Positions 35,216 to 46,954 of a stretch of DNA of 64,000 bases are shown piece by piece. Positions within the stretch are counted from its first letter, which is position 1. Each line of letters begins with the position of its first letter. Origin of the DNA: Maniola hyperantus (taxonomy: Eukaryota; Arthropoda; Insecta; Lepidoptera; Nymphalidae); assembly GCF_902806685.2 (NCBI RefSeq), contig NC_048543.1, forward strand, positions 9,148,106-9,212,105, in the 5' to 3' direction. The notes beneath the pieces were generated by a model. It ran no database searches. It was not told the origin of the DNA and saw nothing but the letters and a program-made list of their open reading frames with translations. The position numbers and the translations under genes are program-made.

Positions 35216-35934
35216 GGAAGAACTTGGCAGTAACAGCGTTTGGCTTGGTTATGGTTGGGCAATCTAGGATACTAAAATTATGAGTTGGCTACCGAGGATC
35301 TATTCTGTACACTGAAGAAAAAATTTCGTGCTCATTTCGCTTACGCTTTTATTCCATGATGATACAGTTTAGGCAATAGATAAATATTTTCTAATCGTTT
35401 TCCAATCTATTGAGAATTTTATTTTAGAAAGTGCTCACTTTGCTCGTATTCATATTTTTTCATTATATTATTATTATTTGCTTTACATTTGAATTTTCCC
35501 GTTTTGCAACAGAATTTATTTTTGCACGGAATTAAATATTAAGTGCACTATCATGTTTATATGGCACATCTCTGCATTTTTCTTATTCTAAAATCTAAAG
35601 TTAGGCTTTGCAACAAAAAACAAATTGATAAGCATGCAAAGCTGGAAAAAAAACAAATAATCTATGTTTAAACCATAAATATAAATCACAGCCTCACATG
35701 GCCTCACATCACAGCCTACAACTAAACGTCAATGTATCAACTATCAATGTCAAGTTAACATATAACTGTCAAAATATTGGTCAAAGGTATCCCTATTAAT
35801 CTGTGTTCAAAGTGGTCAAAATGCACAAGGTGTAGGTACGCAAAAAATTAGCAAAAACATGTATTAGTTAAAAAATAGTGCACACAGCACAACTCTTTCC
35901 ATCCTCTTTTGAGGAATATATTAAACTATCCAAA

Positions 35935-38900
35935 ATGTATTGCCGCCTGAAGATACAGTAGGTTACGTTGAAACGCTCAAAAGTTAATTTGAATTTATAG
36001 AACATAACCTACGCTTCATAGGTTACCTGTAATGTCCTATAAATTAAAATTAATTTTAACTAACATTTTCGTTTTAGATGTGGATGTGTAGGAGGAATTA
36101 TTTGCAGATCCTTGAGCTCGGCAGAAATATCCACCGCTTTAAGGCCATTTTATTTCAGTGTTCATCCGGATTTATTTGGAAAGTATCCAGAACAAAGAGT
36201 AAGTAAAATGACACTTAGATTTACTGTAAAAAAAAACATTTTCAAGTATGCAGGTATACCATCTGCACTTTTCTATCCACTAGGCACTAGATACTATTAT
36301 AACATTTTTTTTTCAGAAAATTAATGAAAACTCACTGCAACAGTTAAGTGCACTAATAGAAGCCCAGCAATCTAGTCAAAATATGTCCATACCAACCCTT
36401 CCATTCTATTTGAGACAAAAAGACAAGCCAGAAGGTAACTGTAAATTAATTTGTAACTAGCAGATCCCTGTGAGTTTATCCTCTTTGTTTGTAGGATTCT
36501 GTACCCGAAGGATACAACAAGACTCTATTACTAAGTCTCTGCTGTCTGTGTCTGTCAGCAGGCTTTAGTCATGAACCGTAATAGGTAGAGACTTCAAATT
36601 TTCACTGTGTATTTCTATTGCTGCTATATTCGTTCAAAATGACCTCTTTGCAAATTAAAAATAAAAAGTAGATAGTGTTATATCTTGTAGGATGGTGTAG
36701 ACTGTAGAACCCTTTGTGTGCAACTCCGACTTGCACTCGCCAGGTTTTTTTTTATTCCTCTGAAACCCTGATTTTCTATGATGTATATAAATGTCTAGTT
36801 ATAGTAAATATGACTTACATGTACTTAATTTGTAACTTTAGATTTACTTTTTCTAATATGTATTGTCAATTGAAATAATAGAAATTTTGTAATTTTAGGT
36901 AATTTTAAACTAGTTAATATACAACTAAATAGCCAAAATGTGAGAGAGACAATAGTGAAAATCTTGAATGCCTGTGATATCTCAACTAATTTTATAGACA
37001 AAATACCCAGAAGTTCAAACAAACCACATTCCAGGTCTGTTTATAGCTCTTTTTAATATGCATATTTTGTTTGTTACATTTAAAGTAACTGCTGGCTTGG
37101 CTTATTATGACATGATAGCCTTAGGCGCAAGACACACAGCAGCAGCAAGTGAAGTGGTGACAGAGGCTTAGCTTCCCTTTTTATCAACTTAATCTATTTA
37201 CTTTAAAATATGGCTGAAATGTTATAATGGAAATGTGCATGCTCAACAAGATGATGCACGAGTTGCGGATAGGAAAATTTTAGAAAAACAAAATGAGAAA
37301 TACTTAATTTGAAATTTAAATGTGAATTTTTAATAATAAGTAAATGTATCACCTAATAAACCTTACTTCATATGGTTGGATTTTTGAGTATTTTAAATAT
37401 TTTTCAGGAACATTGATTTTACTAAGGCCTATGAAAAATACACAACAGAATTTGAAAAAGCAGCAGAGATGAAAAGAAAAGTTGAAGAAAAGAAGGCTAT
37501 CACCAATATTATGTATGTTATTTTTTCGTTTTTTAAATCCAATGGAAACTTTAATTCTCCAAGATAATTAGTATCCTATTGGATCCTAGTATCCTATCTC
37601 TGCACCAAATTTGGTCAAAATTAATTCAGCAGTTGAACCTTAAAAAGATAAGAAATGGACAGATACATTTTCGTATTCATAATATTAGTGTTGGTGGTGT
37701 TTCAGAGAATGGATATATGAAAACAGTGATCTTGCAAAGGAAAAATATGAATCAACAAGAGCTACTAGACACCAAGTTCAAACCCTAATAGAGAATCTCT
37801 GCAAAACATATGGTATAAAAGAAGTTGGTAAAGCCTACATGAGTTTTTAATACTTTTTTCGGTAGTTTAAGAATATTCGCAAGCATAAACACAGTCTTTT
37901 TACCCCTTTTTCGCCACCCAATAAAGCAAAGTGGGCAGCAGAAGACAGAATTTTGTCCTATTTTGGTCAGTTACCTCGGCAAGCACGACAAGAAAAAAAA
38001 ATCATCCCCACTTTACATGTAGGGGAGCTACCCTAAAAAAAATCACAATTTTATTTCACTTTGTCAGCCTGATTAATATTAACACCCATGCCAAATTACA
38101 GATTTCTAGCACTAATAATCTCTGAGACCGAGGACGGACGGACGGACAACAACAGTCAAGACACCTTAACTAGATGACCCGTCTTGGCTTCGCTTTAGAC
38201 GCCGTAAGAAACTTGACCTCTAATAAATTGAATGTTTTTGTAGGTCAAATATGACAGTGGTTGGAATATCAGTCATATCAGAGGCGCTCTACAAAGCCTT
38301 GCATCTATGGCCTCGCAGCATACCATACATATGGGGAATTTAAAAGGTATTTGCCCGCCAGGCAGGCTTTAAAACAAGTATTTTGAAACACTGTTTAAAG
38401 TCATGTTTAAAACATAAAAAACATCAGTAGACAGGTCGAGATGGCAATCGGGGTATGAGGCGGGGGGACGACCCGCACACACCCGCGCTCGTCTGAACCG
38501 GGTTAGCGCGGGGGCTGTGCGGGTGTACGGGGCATTCCCTTCCCGATTGCCATCTCGACCCGTCGCTCACTATACTGGTGTTTTGATTTAAACAAGATGG
38601 GTTGAAAAAAGAACTAAAAATCCTCAGGTGGTAAATTTTTATCTATGTCTAATATTTGTTACTCTGACATAAAAAAATTGTGTCAGAGTAACATATAGAG
38701 TCCTATTATAATGGTTCTCTGTTACCTTAAATAACGAAATTATTTATTACTAGCTGATGCCCGCGAATTCGTACGCGTGGATTTAGGTTTTTAAAAGCTC
38801 GTAGGACCTCTTTGATTTTCCGGGATGAAAGTAGCCTATGCCCCTTTCCAGGTCTTAAACTATACCCATGCAAAAATCACGTCGATCCGTTGCTCCGTTC

Positions 38901-41848
38901 CGACGTGATTGAAGGACAAACCAACAAACAAATACACTTTCACATTTATAATAGGGGTAGTATTATTATTATTTGTAGGTAGGCAAGAAAATATTAAGTA
39001 AATAATTGTTTCTAATTTCAGCCAGAACAATAGCATTAGGTCAATTCACTGGCGTTAGCTTAGATGGTGATGTCTTTCTCAATATTATCGACGTCCGACA
39101 CGAATGGCTTTCGGTAAGCTAATCTTGTTTTCAAACTCTAAACAAATCTATTTCAATCATGAATGTAAAATACCTACATAATACAAAACCCTAAACAGTT
39201 TAGTCTAACATCATTTTTAAGCTAAGACTGGTGGTCATACGATCAGAGTCTGTGAAAATACGTACCTTTTTGTTTTGTATGAGAGCTTATGACATGTATC
39301 GTAGATAATCGCCGGTATTCTCACGGATGTCGGAAGTGCAGTGCGTAATCGCCGGTAATCTTATTGAGTTGGGGCATTATCGACGCGAAGGCATTATTTC
39401 GAAGTAAACTGAAATTTAACTCCATCGAGCACAACTACATTATTTGTGTAAGTCACTACAAGAGTGTCAGCCACACACTATACTTTTCCTTCGCTGCGGT
39501 CTTGCGCCGTTTGGATTCAGCGTGCTGTAACACGTTTGATTCCGTCAAGTCCGCCTAGTGGGAGGAATTTAGCTCCAGTACGCAATGTGCATAATATTTT
39601 TGGAACAAATGCCCTCGTCATTTTTCAACTAGATTTAGATTAGTTAATTCAGTATAGGTACTTTGGAACTCTATCGTTTTGTCTCTGCGCCAATGTGTGG
39701 TGAGCCTAACCAGAGTACGAAACGTAAGTTTAAAAATAAATAAATTTAAATTGCTTATTTACAGTTAATAAAGAAAGTTAGGCAAGAAGACAGTGCCTTA
39801 ATAGAGATCCCTAAATATGAGAGAGCCTTATCCAGTATACTAAGGGACATACACATCTGTAGAAGGTATGTTAGTCAAGCAGGAAGTTTAAAAAGCGAAG
39901 CAAAATGATGCGTAATTTTTTAAAGCAATAAGCTTTGAGCATTTCATTATTTCAGGAAATTCATGCCAAAGGTGTCAGCAGCCCAGTATTGCAGCCATCT
40001 TAGACAACTGATCACATCAATAGGAGACTTTTATGGCAACGGAAGAAAAATCCCCGAATCTGTACCGGAATCTCTTAGTAAATACGAAATAGTCGTTGAA
40101 CCGTAAGTGCCTTTGTTTTATTTATTCATAGCAGTGTAAGAAATTCACTGAAAGCATAATTGATGTTTGCGGAAGACCCAGCATCGCAATATCGCATACC
40201 TGCTCAAACAAGTAATAAAAGGTCTATTGGCCTAGGCAATACTCAGGAATGCCTAGAGCGCTTAGTTCAACCCAAAACCTGTTTATGTCCTATCATACTT
40301 TAAAGAAATAGACCATCTAAGTACTTTCTGAGATAAGTGCTTTTAAACAGAGACGTCGCTAAACGAGCTAAAGATGATTTTTGCGATTCAAAAACCGGCC
40401 GTAAAAAATAAAACAAGTTAGTTCTATTGATCCCTCTAGTTTCGTCGTGGTATTTTTCAGCCATTATTTGATTTTTAGGGAAGCGGGTCCTCTAATGGTG
40501 TCACCCACCGGCCAGTTCATCACGCCTTCATCATGCCCTGCGGAGGAACTCATCCCTTTCATTGCGACCCACCTCGACGAAGCCACGACCCTTCTCACCG
40601 AGTATAGCATGTAAGTATTATGAATATTTCAGGAAAGCAGGTCCTCTAATCGTGTCGCCCACGAGTCAGCATCACGCCATAGTCATGCCCCTCCGAGGAA
40701 CTATTCCGTTCATCAAGATGAAACCATCCTGCTCAACGCGACCCACCTCGACGAAACCATCCCGTTCACCGCGACTTACCTCGACGAAACTATCCCGTTC
40801 ACCGCGACCCACCTCGACGAAATCATCCCGTTCAACGCGACCCACTTCGACAAACCCCTCCCGTTCATCGCGACCCACCTCGACAAAACCCTCCCGTTCA
40901 TCGCGACCCACCTCGACAAAACCGTCCCGTTCATCGCGACCCACCTCGAAAAAACGGTCCTGACTCCCGTTCATCATTGTGACCACGTGAAAAATACGGC
41001 CAAACTGCAGTTTCTATCATCAATGATTATTTTGCTTGACTGTAATTGTCAGCAAGGCAAACAAGCAATTGCATAAAAGTTCATTTTATTTCTGTACGAT
41101 CGATTTACTGTAGGTTAGCTATGATATTTGACTTCTTAAATTTTTTTGCAGTAATAAACATGTGGAAAAGGCGCTTTACATAGAAGTGAAGGAGCGTTTT
41201 GGGTTACTGGAACTTAAAAAGGACGACAGCATCACTCCGGGCCTCATGATTATGTGCTGTCAGAGACTGCTTACTCGAATTGATAAACTAGAAACAGTAA
41301 GTAAACAAGGCATTAATCCAATCCGAAAAAATACCGGCCAAGTGCGAGTCAGACTGGCGCACTAAGGGTTCCATACATGGGTTTTTTCGACATTTTGCAC
41401 GATAAATCAAAAATAAATAAAAATCTGTTTTAGAATGTACAGTTAAAGCCCTTTCATATGTTATCTTACTTTGAAAATTAAAAATATTAATTATTTTTTC
41501 ATGACGCATTTTAAATTTTTTTTTGTGATAAGTTCACGGTTTTCGGATTTTTCCTTTACTTGTGCTATAAGACCTACATACCAGCCAAATTTCATGATTC
41601 TAGGTCAATGGGAAGTACCCTATAGGTTTTTATGACAGACAGACAACAAAGTGATTATATAAGGGTGTGGATGAATTAGCCACTTTTTCATTTTGAGGTA
41701 CAGAACCCTAAAAACAATAAGCCGGTAACCTGACATTAATGTTATTACATTTTTGTTTCAGAAACTACGAGGAAATATTTTGTACGTCACCCACTACTAT
41801 TCTGTACTATCAGAGGGTACATTATGTATACCTTGGAATTTTAAATGA
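35935..41848 (+). CDS. TCAIM: TCAIM homologue (mitochondrial, DUF4460/DUF4461-type protein)
   Basis: Thirteen coding exons: 35,935-35,957; 36,078-36,198; 36,317-36,434; 36,899-37,034; 37,408-37,512; 37,706-37,823; 38,244-38,346; 39,022-39,113; 39,765-39,865; 39,956-40,102; 40,479-40,610; 41,152-41,296; 41,762-41,848 (TGA). They join to about 475 residues, close to the length of vertebrate TCAIM. The N-terminus (MYCRLKIQCGCVGG...) is basic and Cys-rich, fitting a mitochondrial presequence. LRPFYFSVHPDLFG (29-42) is the hallmark J-like segment with HPD at 37-39, followed by KINENSLQQL. The C-terminus HYYSVLSEGTLCIPWNFK is the conserved family end. The family is mitochondrial; a role in restraining T-cell activation is known in mammals, so the insect role is unknown. 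Exon 1 rests on phase and N-terminal similarity. Exon 6 must end before an unusual GTTGGT donor to keep frame. A degenerate copy of exon 11 follows it and is not used here. Confidence 0.88.
38431..38567. mobile_element. GC-rich MITE in TCAIM intron 7
   Basis: Terminal inverted repeats 'ACAGGTCGAGATGGCAATCG' and 'CGATTGCCATCTCGACCCGT' bound a GC-rich core ('GGTTAGCGCGGGGGCTGTG'). It is the same family as the copies at 45,063-45,206 and the fragments at 32.5 and 35.1 kb. No transposase. Confidence 0.8.
38750..38960 (+). repeat. Dispersed 'CCCGCGAATTCGTACGC' repeat in TCAIM intron 7
   Basis: Complete copy with 'CTAGCTGATGCCCGCG' at the left and 'CACATTTATAATAGGGGTAG' at the right. Confidence 0.75.
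40611..40990 (+). pseudogene. Degenerate copy of TCAIM exon 11 with a 33-bp minisatellite
   Basis: Only 21 bases after the exon 11 donor, an acceptor-like TTTCAG (40,628-40,632) is followed by a copy of exon 11: 'GCAGGTCCTCTAATCGTGTC' against 'GCGGGTCCTCTAATGGTGTC'. Small deletions (net -3) follow. The end of the exon is expanded into seven 33-bp units starting at 40,738, 40,771, 40,804, 40,837, 40,870, 40,903 and 40,936. In the frame of the real exon the unit encodes ATHLDETIPFx; another plus frame gives RPTSTKPSRSx-like units; the minus strand is open too. The acceptor frame stops at TGA 40,961-40,963. The 21-base gap is too short to splice, so it could only replace exon 11, and it lacks a good phase-2 donor. 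Most likely a dead tandem exon duplicate. Confidence 0.75.
40738..40968. repeat. 33-bp minisatellite, seven units
   Basis: Every unit begins GCGACCCACCTCGAC (with small changes) and the period is exactly 33 bases through all seven units. A partial eighth unit lies upstream (about 40,714-40,737). Because the period is a multiple of three, each frame gives an 11-residue protein repeat. Confidence 0.9.
41325..41725 (+). repeat. 'CCGGCCAAGTGCGAGTC' repeat in TCAIM intron 12
   Basis: Full copy from 'AAAATACCGGCCAAGTGCGA' to 'TTTTGAGGTACAGAACCCTA', between exons 12 and 13. Confidence 0.8.
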
Positions 41849-42087
41849 ATACAAATTCGATCGAGTAAATCATCAATTTATTGACAAAGTCGAAATATTT
41901 ATAATATTTACAGCATCTATACAAAAGAATTTATTTTATTACATTATCTTAGTCGAATATTAGAAAATAATATTATAATATTTATGTAGAATTGTAGAAA
42001 CTTAGTAAAGATGTGATGAAATGTCTAGTTTAATTTTTTAATATGTAAATAGCTTAGGTATAATAACGAATTATTACAATTAGGTAC

Positions 42088-42093
42088 AATAAA
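42088..42093 (+). promoter_or_regulatory. Candidate TCAIM poly(A) signal (AATAAA)
   Basis: AATAAA lies about 240 bases beyond the TCAIM stop codon and would give cleavage near 42,105-42,115. The following 1.2 kb up to the costa stop codon contains no recognisable gene. The costa 3' UTR must lie in that stretch; minus-strand AATAAA at 42,863-42,868 is one possible end. Confidence 0.5.
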
Positions 42094-43322
42094 TCAGTCT
42101 AATAAGCTCAAATAGTTTTATTTAATTTCCCTCAAACTTCCAATTATTTTGGTGTTCTAGTGCTGATACCACTACATTACGCGACTAGCCGCAAGCTTCA
42201 CGTTTTCAATAGGTTAGTCTTAGTAAAAGTTAGATTTCGAGTATCAAAATTCGAAACACTAAAGTCAAATTAAAATGAACATAAAGTGCGTTGTACTAAG
42301 GCTTGCGTTCGTACTTAGCAAGCACAACAAGCGAAACTGCGGAATAAAAATGGAAGTCCTGAGTGTAATATGACTAATTACAAAAACAAGAGACATTTTC
42401 ATTTTCTCGCTACTCTGAAGTAGCAACATGGCGGATTGCGCAGGTCATAGATTAAAGATTAAATACACAAGCCCGTCTGAGAACTGTTTTTGTACAATGT
42501 GCAGTCATACGTCTCGTTTTCAGATTGGACTACTTGTTTTGCGCGTACTGTAGGTACTGGAAAGATGTAAGTGACGACGTCACTCATTGAAGATGACGTC
42601 ATGAGGAATGCTCATTTTTTAACGTAGAATATTATACAACTGTACAAATCGCAACGTGCGGCTCGTTTCGTTAGTAATATGCAATCGGCTTATATCAAAT
42701 ACTAGTCAGCAAGTTTGTTTCTATTTTAAGATCTATGTAACATTTCTAAATTTTAGTACATGTATTCGATGATTTAACTATTGTCAGTGCTACTATTGAA
42801 CACAATTTTAATAAATCTTCAATGATCAAGACTAGGGTACAACTAACTAGAGCATATAAAAATTTATTTTAGGTATTTTAATCAATTTAATCTCAATATT
42901 ATGCTTAGTAAATGTCTCAGTATTATGCTTTGAAAATTTATAAATTGCAAAAGCAAGTGTCAAAATTATCAACTAGGTATATTGAAATCACAATGTACTT
43001 ACCCTACATTATCTCAGCTACATTAGATAGCTAAAGCAGCTGGAAGAGATGTATACCAATAATGTAAACAAAAGTTTTTTAAAGCTATACAGTTGGATCT
43101 CTAAAACTCGCTTTTCCACCGACTTCATCAGCGTCAATAAAAATCATCGGGAATCATGTTTGTTTTTCCGAGATAAAAAGTGCTAAGCATAAGCTAGTTA
43201 GACTTAAAATATTCATCAGAGTTAAAAAGTAAGTAGATCTCTTCGAACACTAGGAATAGAAGTAAATAAATAGAGAGATATAAAATTATATTGAGCGGTA
43301 AACATAAAAAGATCGCCCGATA

Positions 43323-46300
43323 TCAGTTCTTCTTGCTTTGCTGTACAATCACCAACTTGTTCTTTTCCTTCGTCACTTTGGCCACGGGTAGGTATGTAGC
43401 CGGCATTAGTTGTCTCAAGTTTTGTCTGGGAATCACGGGAGCCTGAAAAAAAATTTAATTATCAGATATCGAATCGGATGGAATGGTGATGTAATATTTT
43501 TTTTGAAATCATATATTAATTATTGTTATTATTTAACCATATAACTGTTTATAGTTATTTATGCAACTTGTATAAAGAGGGGCATTAAAACACGAAAGTC
43601 GGTTTATCTCGGCTTCGCCTCGTGTGATAATAGTATGACTTTAGTGTTTTAATACCTAATTATCAACAGTTGCATACAAGACTTTATCTACACTCATAAT
43701 ATTATGAATCCTCTATAAAAGATTCTGAGTTGGAAGGTCCCGATCCCGATATAGTTATAGAAAAATGGCGGGGATTCGAATAACTTACTTTTTTTTTAAA
43801 CGCGCGGCGTTCTGGTAGTGAAACGCGCGTGAATGTCAATGTTCTTTTTTTGAAATTCATAGAAATACCCATAAATACCACGGATCACGACTTAAGGTTC
43901 GGTTAGAACGAGACAGATTTATGCCAGCAGTATAGCGCTGTCTCTTTTTCACAGGAGTGTTATAATGAAATTCAGTACAACATACTCGTTTGGATGCTTT
44001 AATGGTTATTAAGATATTGGATGTTTTAATGTTGGCAATAAGCTAACTGTTTCAGAATCTTTTATAGAGGATTTAAAGCATGGGTGTAGATAAAATATAT
44101 TTTTCACTTCTCATGCTCTAAAGTTCTTTTTTATGCTGGCTGTGCGGACTAAAACTGCTTTGCATGCTCTTGTGCATAAAGTGTTTATAGGTAGCTAAAC
44201 AGTATCAGTCTGATAACACATGGGTGACACAAAAAAATTGTAAGTATGTGTTACATAACCTCATACACATACTTACAATTGTCGTTTAATTGCTCGAATT
44301 TCACTTTAATAATGAAACAATAATAATTTATTATTATTATTGTTTAACAATAATATTTGTTAAACAATAATAATTTATTATTATTATTGTTTCATTTCGT
44401 CGCAATCGACGTGAAAAGGAGAGGGTATAACTCGGTCATAAAACACATTTTATGCCCTTGTTGTATAATCTACTATTCTTTTCAAGTTACGAAACTCTCG
44501 GTGGGCGAATCTGACTCACACTTGACCGGTTATTTTAAAACTTACCGGTGGGTATCTCGCGAGTTGTCTTACGCGGTCGACCAATCGCAAGGCGTCGTCT
44601 GACGTCTCCGAGTCTGTCGTCATGCCGAGCGACAGGGCTCGCAGCGAGTTGCCGCCGTCAACACACCTAAAAATTACATTTTGGATTTTCAAACCAAATT
44701 TTGAGGTAAATTGGTGCAAATAAACTACCTGTAAATAAATAATCACAAAACTAACAAATGGGCCTTTAAGTAGGTACTTACTTTACTTATTATTTCAAAA
44801 TATCTTTAATTTTCTTTTAAATATTGATTGGTTTGCAAAAAACAACGTAACGTAAGGGTGAGATCTTTAGACCACACTGACTTTGCTTAGACTTAAGACG
44901 GAGGTAAAACGAGACAGATGTATATCTCTCAGTTCTCTCACATAAATCTGTCTCGTTTCAACTCAATCTTAAGTCTGAGCAAAGTCAAAGTGCGCTCTAT
45001 AGATCTCAGCCTAAATGTTGATTGGAATAGCATGCTCTCACGTTCGACTTAGAGTATAGTATGCGACAGGTCGAGATGGCAATCGGGGTATGAGGCGGGG
45101 GGACGCCCCACACGTCACCCATGCTATCCCGCACTGCGTTATCGCGGGGGCTGTGCGGATGTGCGGGACATCCCCACCCCGATTGCTATCTCGACCTGTC
45201 GCGTACTTATACTAATGAGGTGTAGATCAGTAATACGCGGGTAATCCTCTATACTACACCTCAGATTAAGCCCGCTCTGTACACATGTTGTGTGTGTATA
45301 CAGCAGTGCGTGTGTACACCTGTGCGTACCTGTGTGTTGTGTATACCTGTGCGTGTATACCTGTGCGTGTATACCTCTGCACGTGTGTGTAACTACCTGT
45401 GGGGCAAGGGCCTTGCGCGCTGCGCGTGTCGCCAAGCGGCGGCGGCACGCGCTCGCCACGCGGCCGCTTCGTCTGCGGCCTCCGCTGCGCCCGCTTCTAA
45501 GGCCGCACATGCACTACGCAAATCCACCACCTAATTGACACAAGTGCAACACTTATGAGACAGACACACAGATAGGTAGGAATGGATAAGCAACAAAATC
45601 ACTTGGCCATTGGGCAGTCTTAGCCTGTGGTAGCCTCAAGCTGTGGTAGCCTAGTGGTTAGGACGTCCGCCTTTTAATCGAAGGTCGGTGGTTCGATCCC
45701 GGGCACGCACCTCTAACTTTTCGGAGTTATGTGCGTTTTAATTATTTGAATATCACTTGCTTTAACGGTGAAGAAAAACATCGCGAGGAAACCTGCATGC
45801 TCAGCTGAGAGTTCTCCATAATGTTCTCAAAGGTCTACCAATCCGCACATGGCCAGCGTGGTAGACTATGGCCAAAAATCCCTCCTCACTCTGAGAGGAG
45901 ACCCATGCTCTGTAGTGAGCCGGCGATGGGTTGATCATGATGATGATGATTGGGCAGTCTTAAATGGTTCACTGATGGTTCACAGTCAGGCAAGGATGTA
46001 GGCTGTGGAATTTATGGAGAGAAGCCCAGGTTCAAACTGTATCGTAACCTGGGTGGTTACGCATCCATTTTCCAAGCGCCTATGCTTGGAAAATGGATGC
46101 GTATTATATAATGCGATAGCGTATACGCTATATTAATTTGTAATATGTGCGGAAACTGTTGCACATAGTCTGCTACTGCCCTGCTCTAATGCATAAACTA
46201 ATCTTGAGAGCGAACACAATAGATCGGAGACGGTTGCAGTGATTCAGGGATATCAAGGACCTGTATAGCCCCAAAGAAGAAGAAGAAGAATCTTGAGAGT

Positions 46301-46922
46301 AGCATTCACTAAAATGGTAAACAAAACAGTATAACTAAATTTAAAAAACTACCCACCTTTTGAAAATACCTGTACAATAATGTCTTCATCTCATCATGGG
46401 AGAGCTTGTCAAGTCTGGCCATCAGCATCTGTTCCCCCCGGCTGCGGCCGTCCTTATTGTCTTGAGAGTCAGACAGAGAAGCTGATGGTGATCTTCCACA
46501 TATCAAATTATTCTTATACTCTATCGCAGTGTCTATTGCCTCTATGGCCTCTTCACATTCAAGCAATTTGCGCTCCTAAAATTTATAACTCCATTTTAAA
46601 TGCAAATATTGTGGCTAAATCTGTTGTACACAATCTCTAAAAAACCGGCCAAGTGCGAGTCAGGCTCGCGCACCGAGGGTTCCGTAGTACAGTCGTATTT
46701 TTTCAACATTTTGCATGATAAATCAAAAACTATGATTCATAAAAATAAATAAAAATCTGTTTCAGAATCCACAGATGAAGCCCTTTCATATTATGATACC
46801 TCACTTGATATAGTTATCTTACTTTGATAATTGAAAATACAAATTTTTAGTTCATGACCACAATTTATTTTTTGTGTGATGTAACCACAAATTCACGGTT
46901 TTCAGTACCCTGTAGGTTTCTT

Positions 46923-46954
<32 letters not shown>

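Larger units (their letters stand above)
24400..35900. other. Gene-poor DNA between dpp and TCAIM
   Basis: No protein gene is recognised. Apart from the elements listed separately it contains a mosaic of the 'CCCGCGACTTCG' and 'GGTTCCGTACC' families with (CCGTCTGT)n runs at about 29,205-30,190 and a minus 'CCCGC' copy at 30,480-30,695. The stretches 26.1-27.1, 27.6-29.1, 30.7-32.5 and 33.3-34.1 kb show nothing recognisable. The whole span may hold dpp enhancers, but that is only inference from position. Confidence 0.55.
45580..46290 (+). pseudogene. R1-type LINE remnant (RNase H and C-terminal zinc motif) in costa intron 3
   Basis: Removing the nested SINE and one copy of its target duplication gives a continuous frame, WISNKITWPLGSL then KWFTDGSQSGKDVGCGIYG, an RNase H start with the FTDGS motif. 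A deletion follows, with a hairpin at the junction. Then comes a C-terminal frame HIVCYCPALMHKL and a (GAA)n tail at about 46,276-46,290. It fills most of the intron between exons 4 and 3. Inactive. Confidence 0.7.

Noticed and set aside
36078..36110. ATG at 36,078 as the TCAIM start
   Set aside because: It is in the wrong frame for the conserved ALRPFYFSVHPD segment; a spliced upstream exon is needed.
40738..40968. CRISPR-like array
   Set aside because: Units are contiguous 33-bp tandem copies without unique spacers, in an animal intron.
40562..40986. Repeat protein with 11-residue units (either strand) as a real gene
   Set aside because: It is the expanded copy of TCAIM exon 11; openness in several frames follows from the 33-bp period.
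45139..45538. Cys/Val-rich and Arg-rich frames around costa exon 4
   Set aside because: They arise from the TG-rich minisatellite and the GC-rich exon; splicing phase selects a different frame (VVDLR...).
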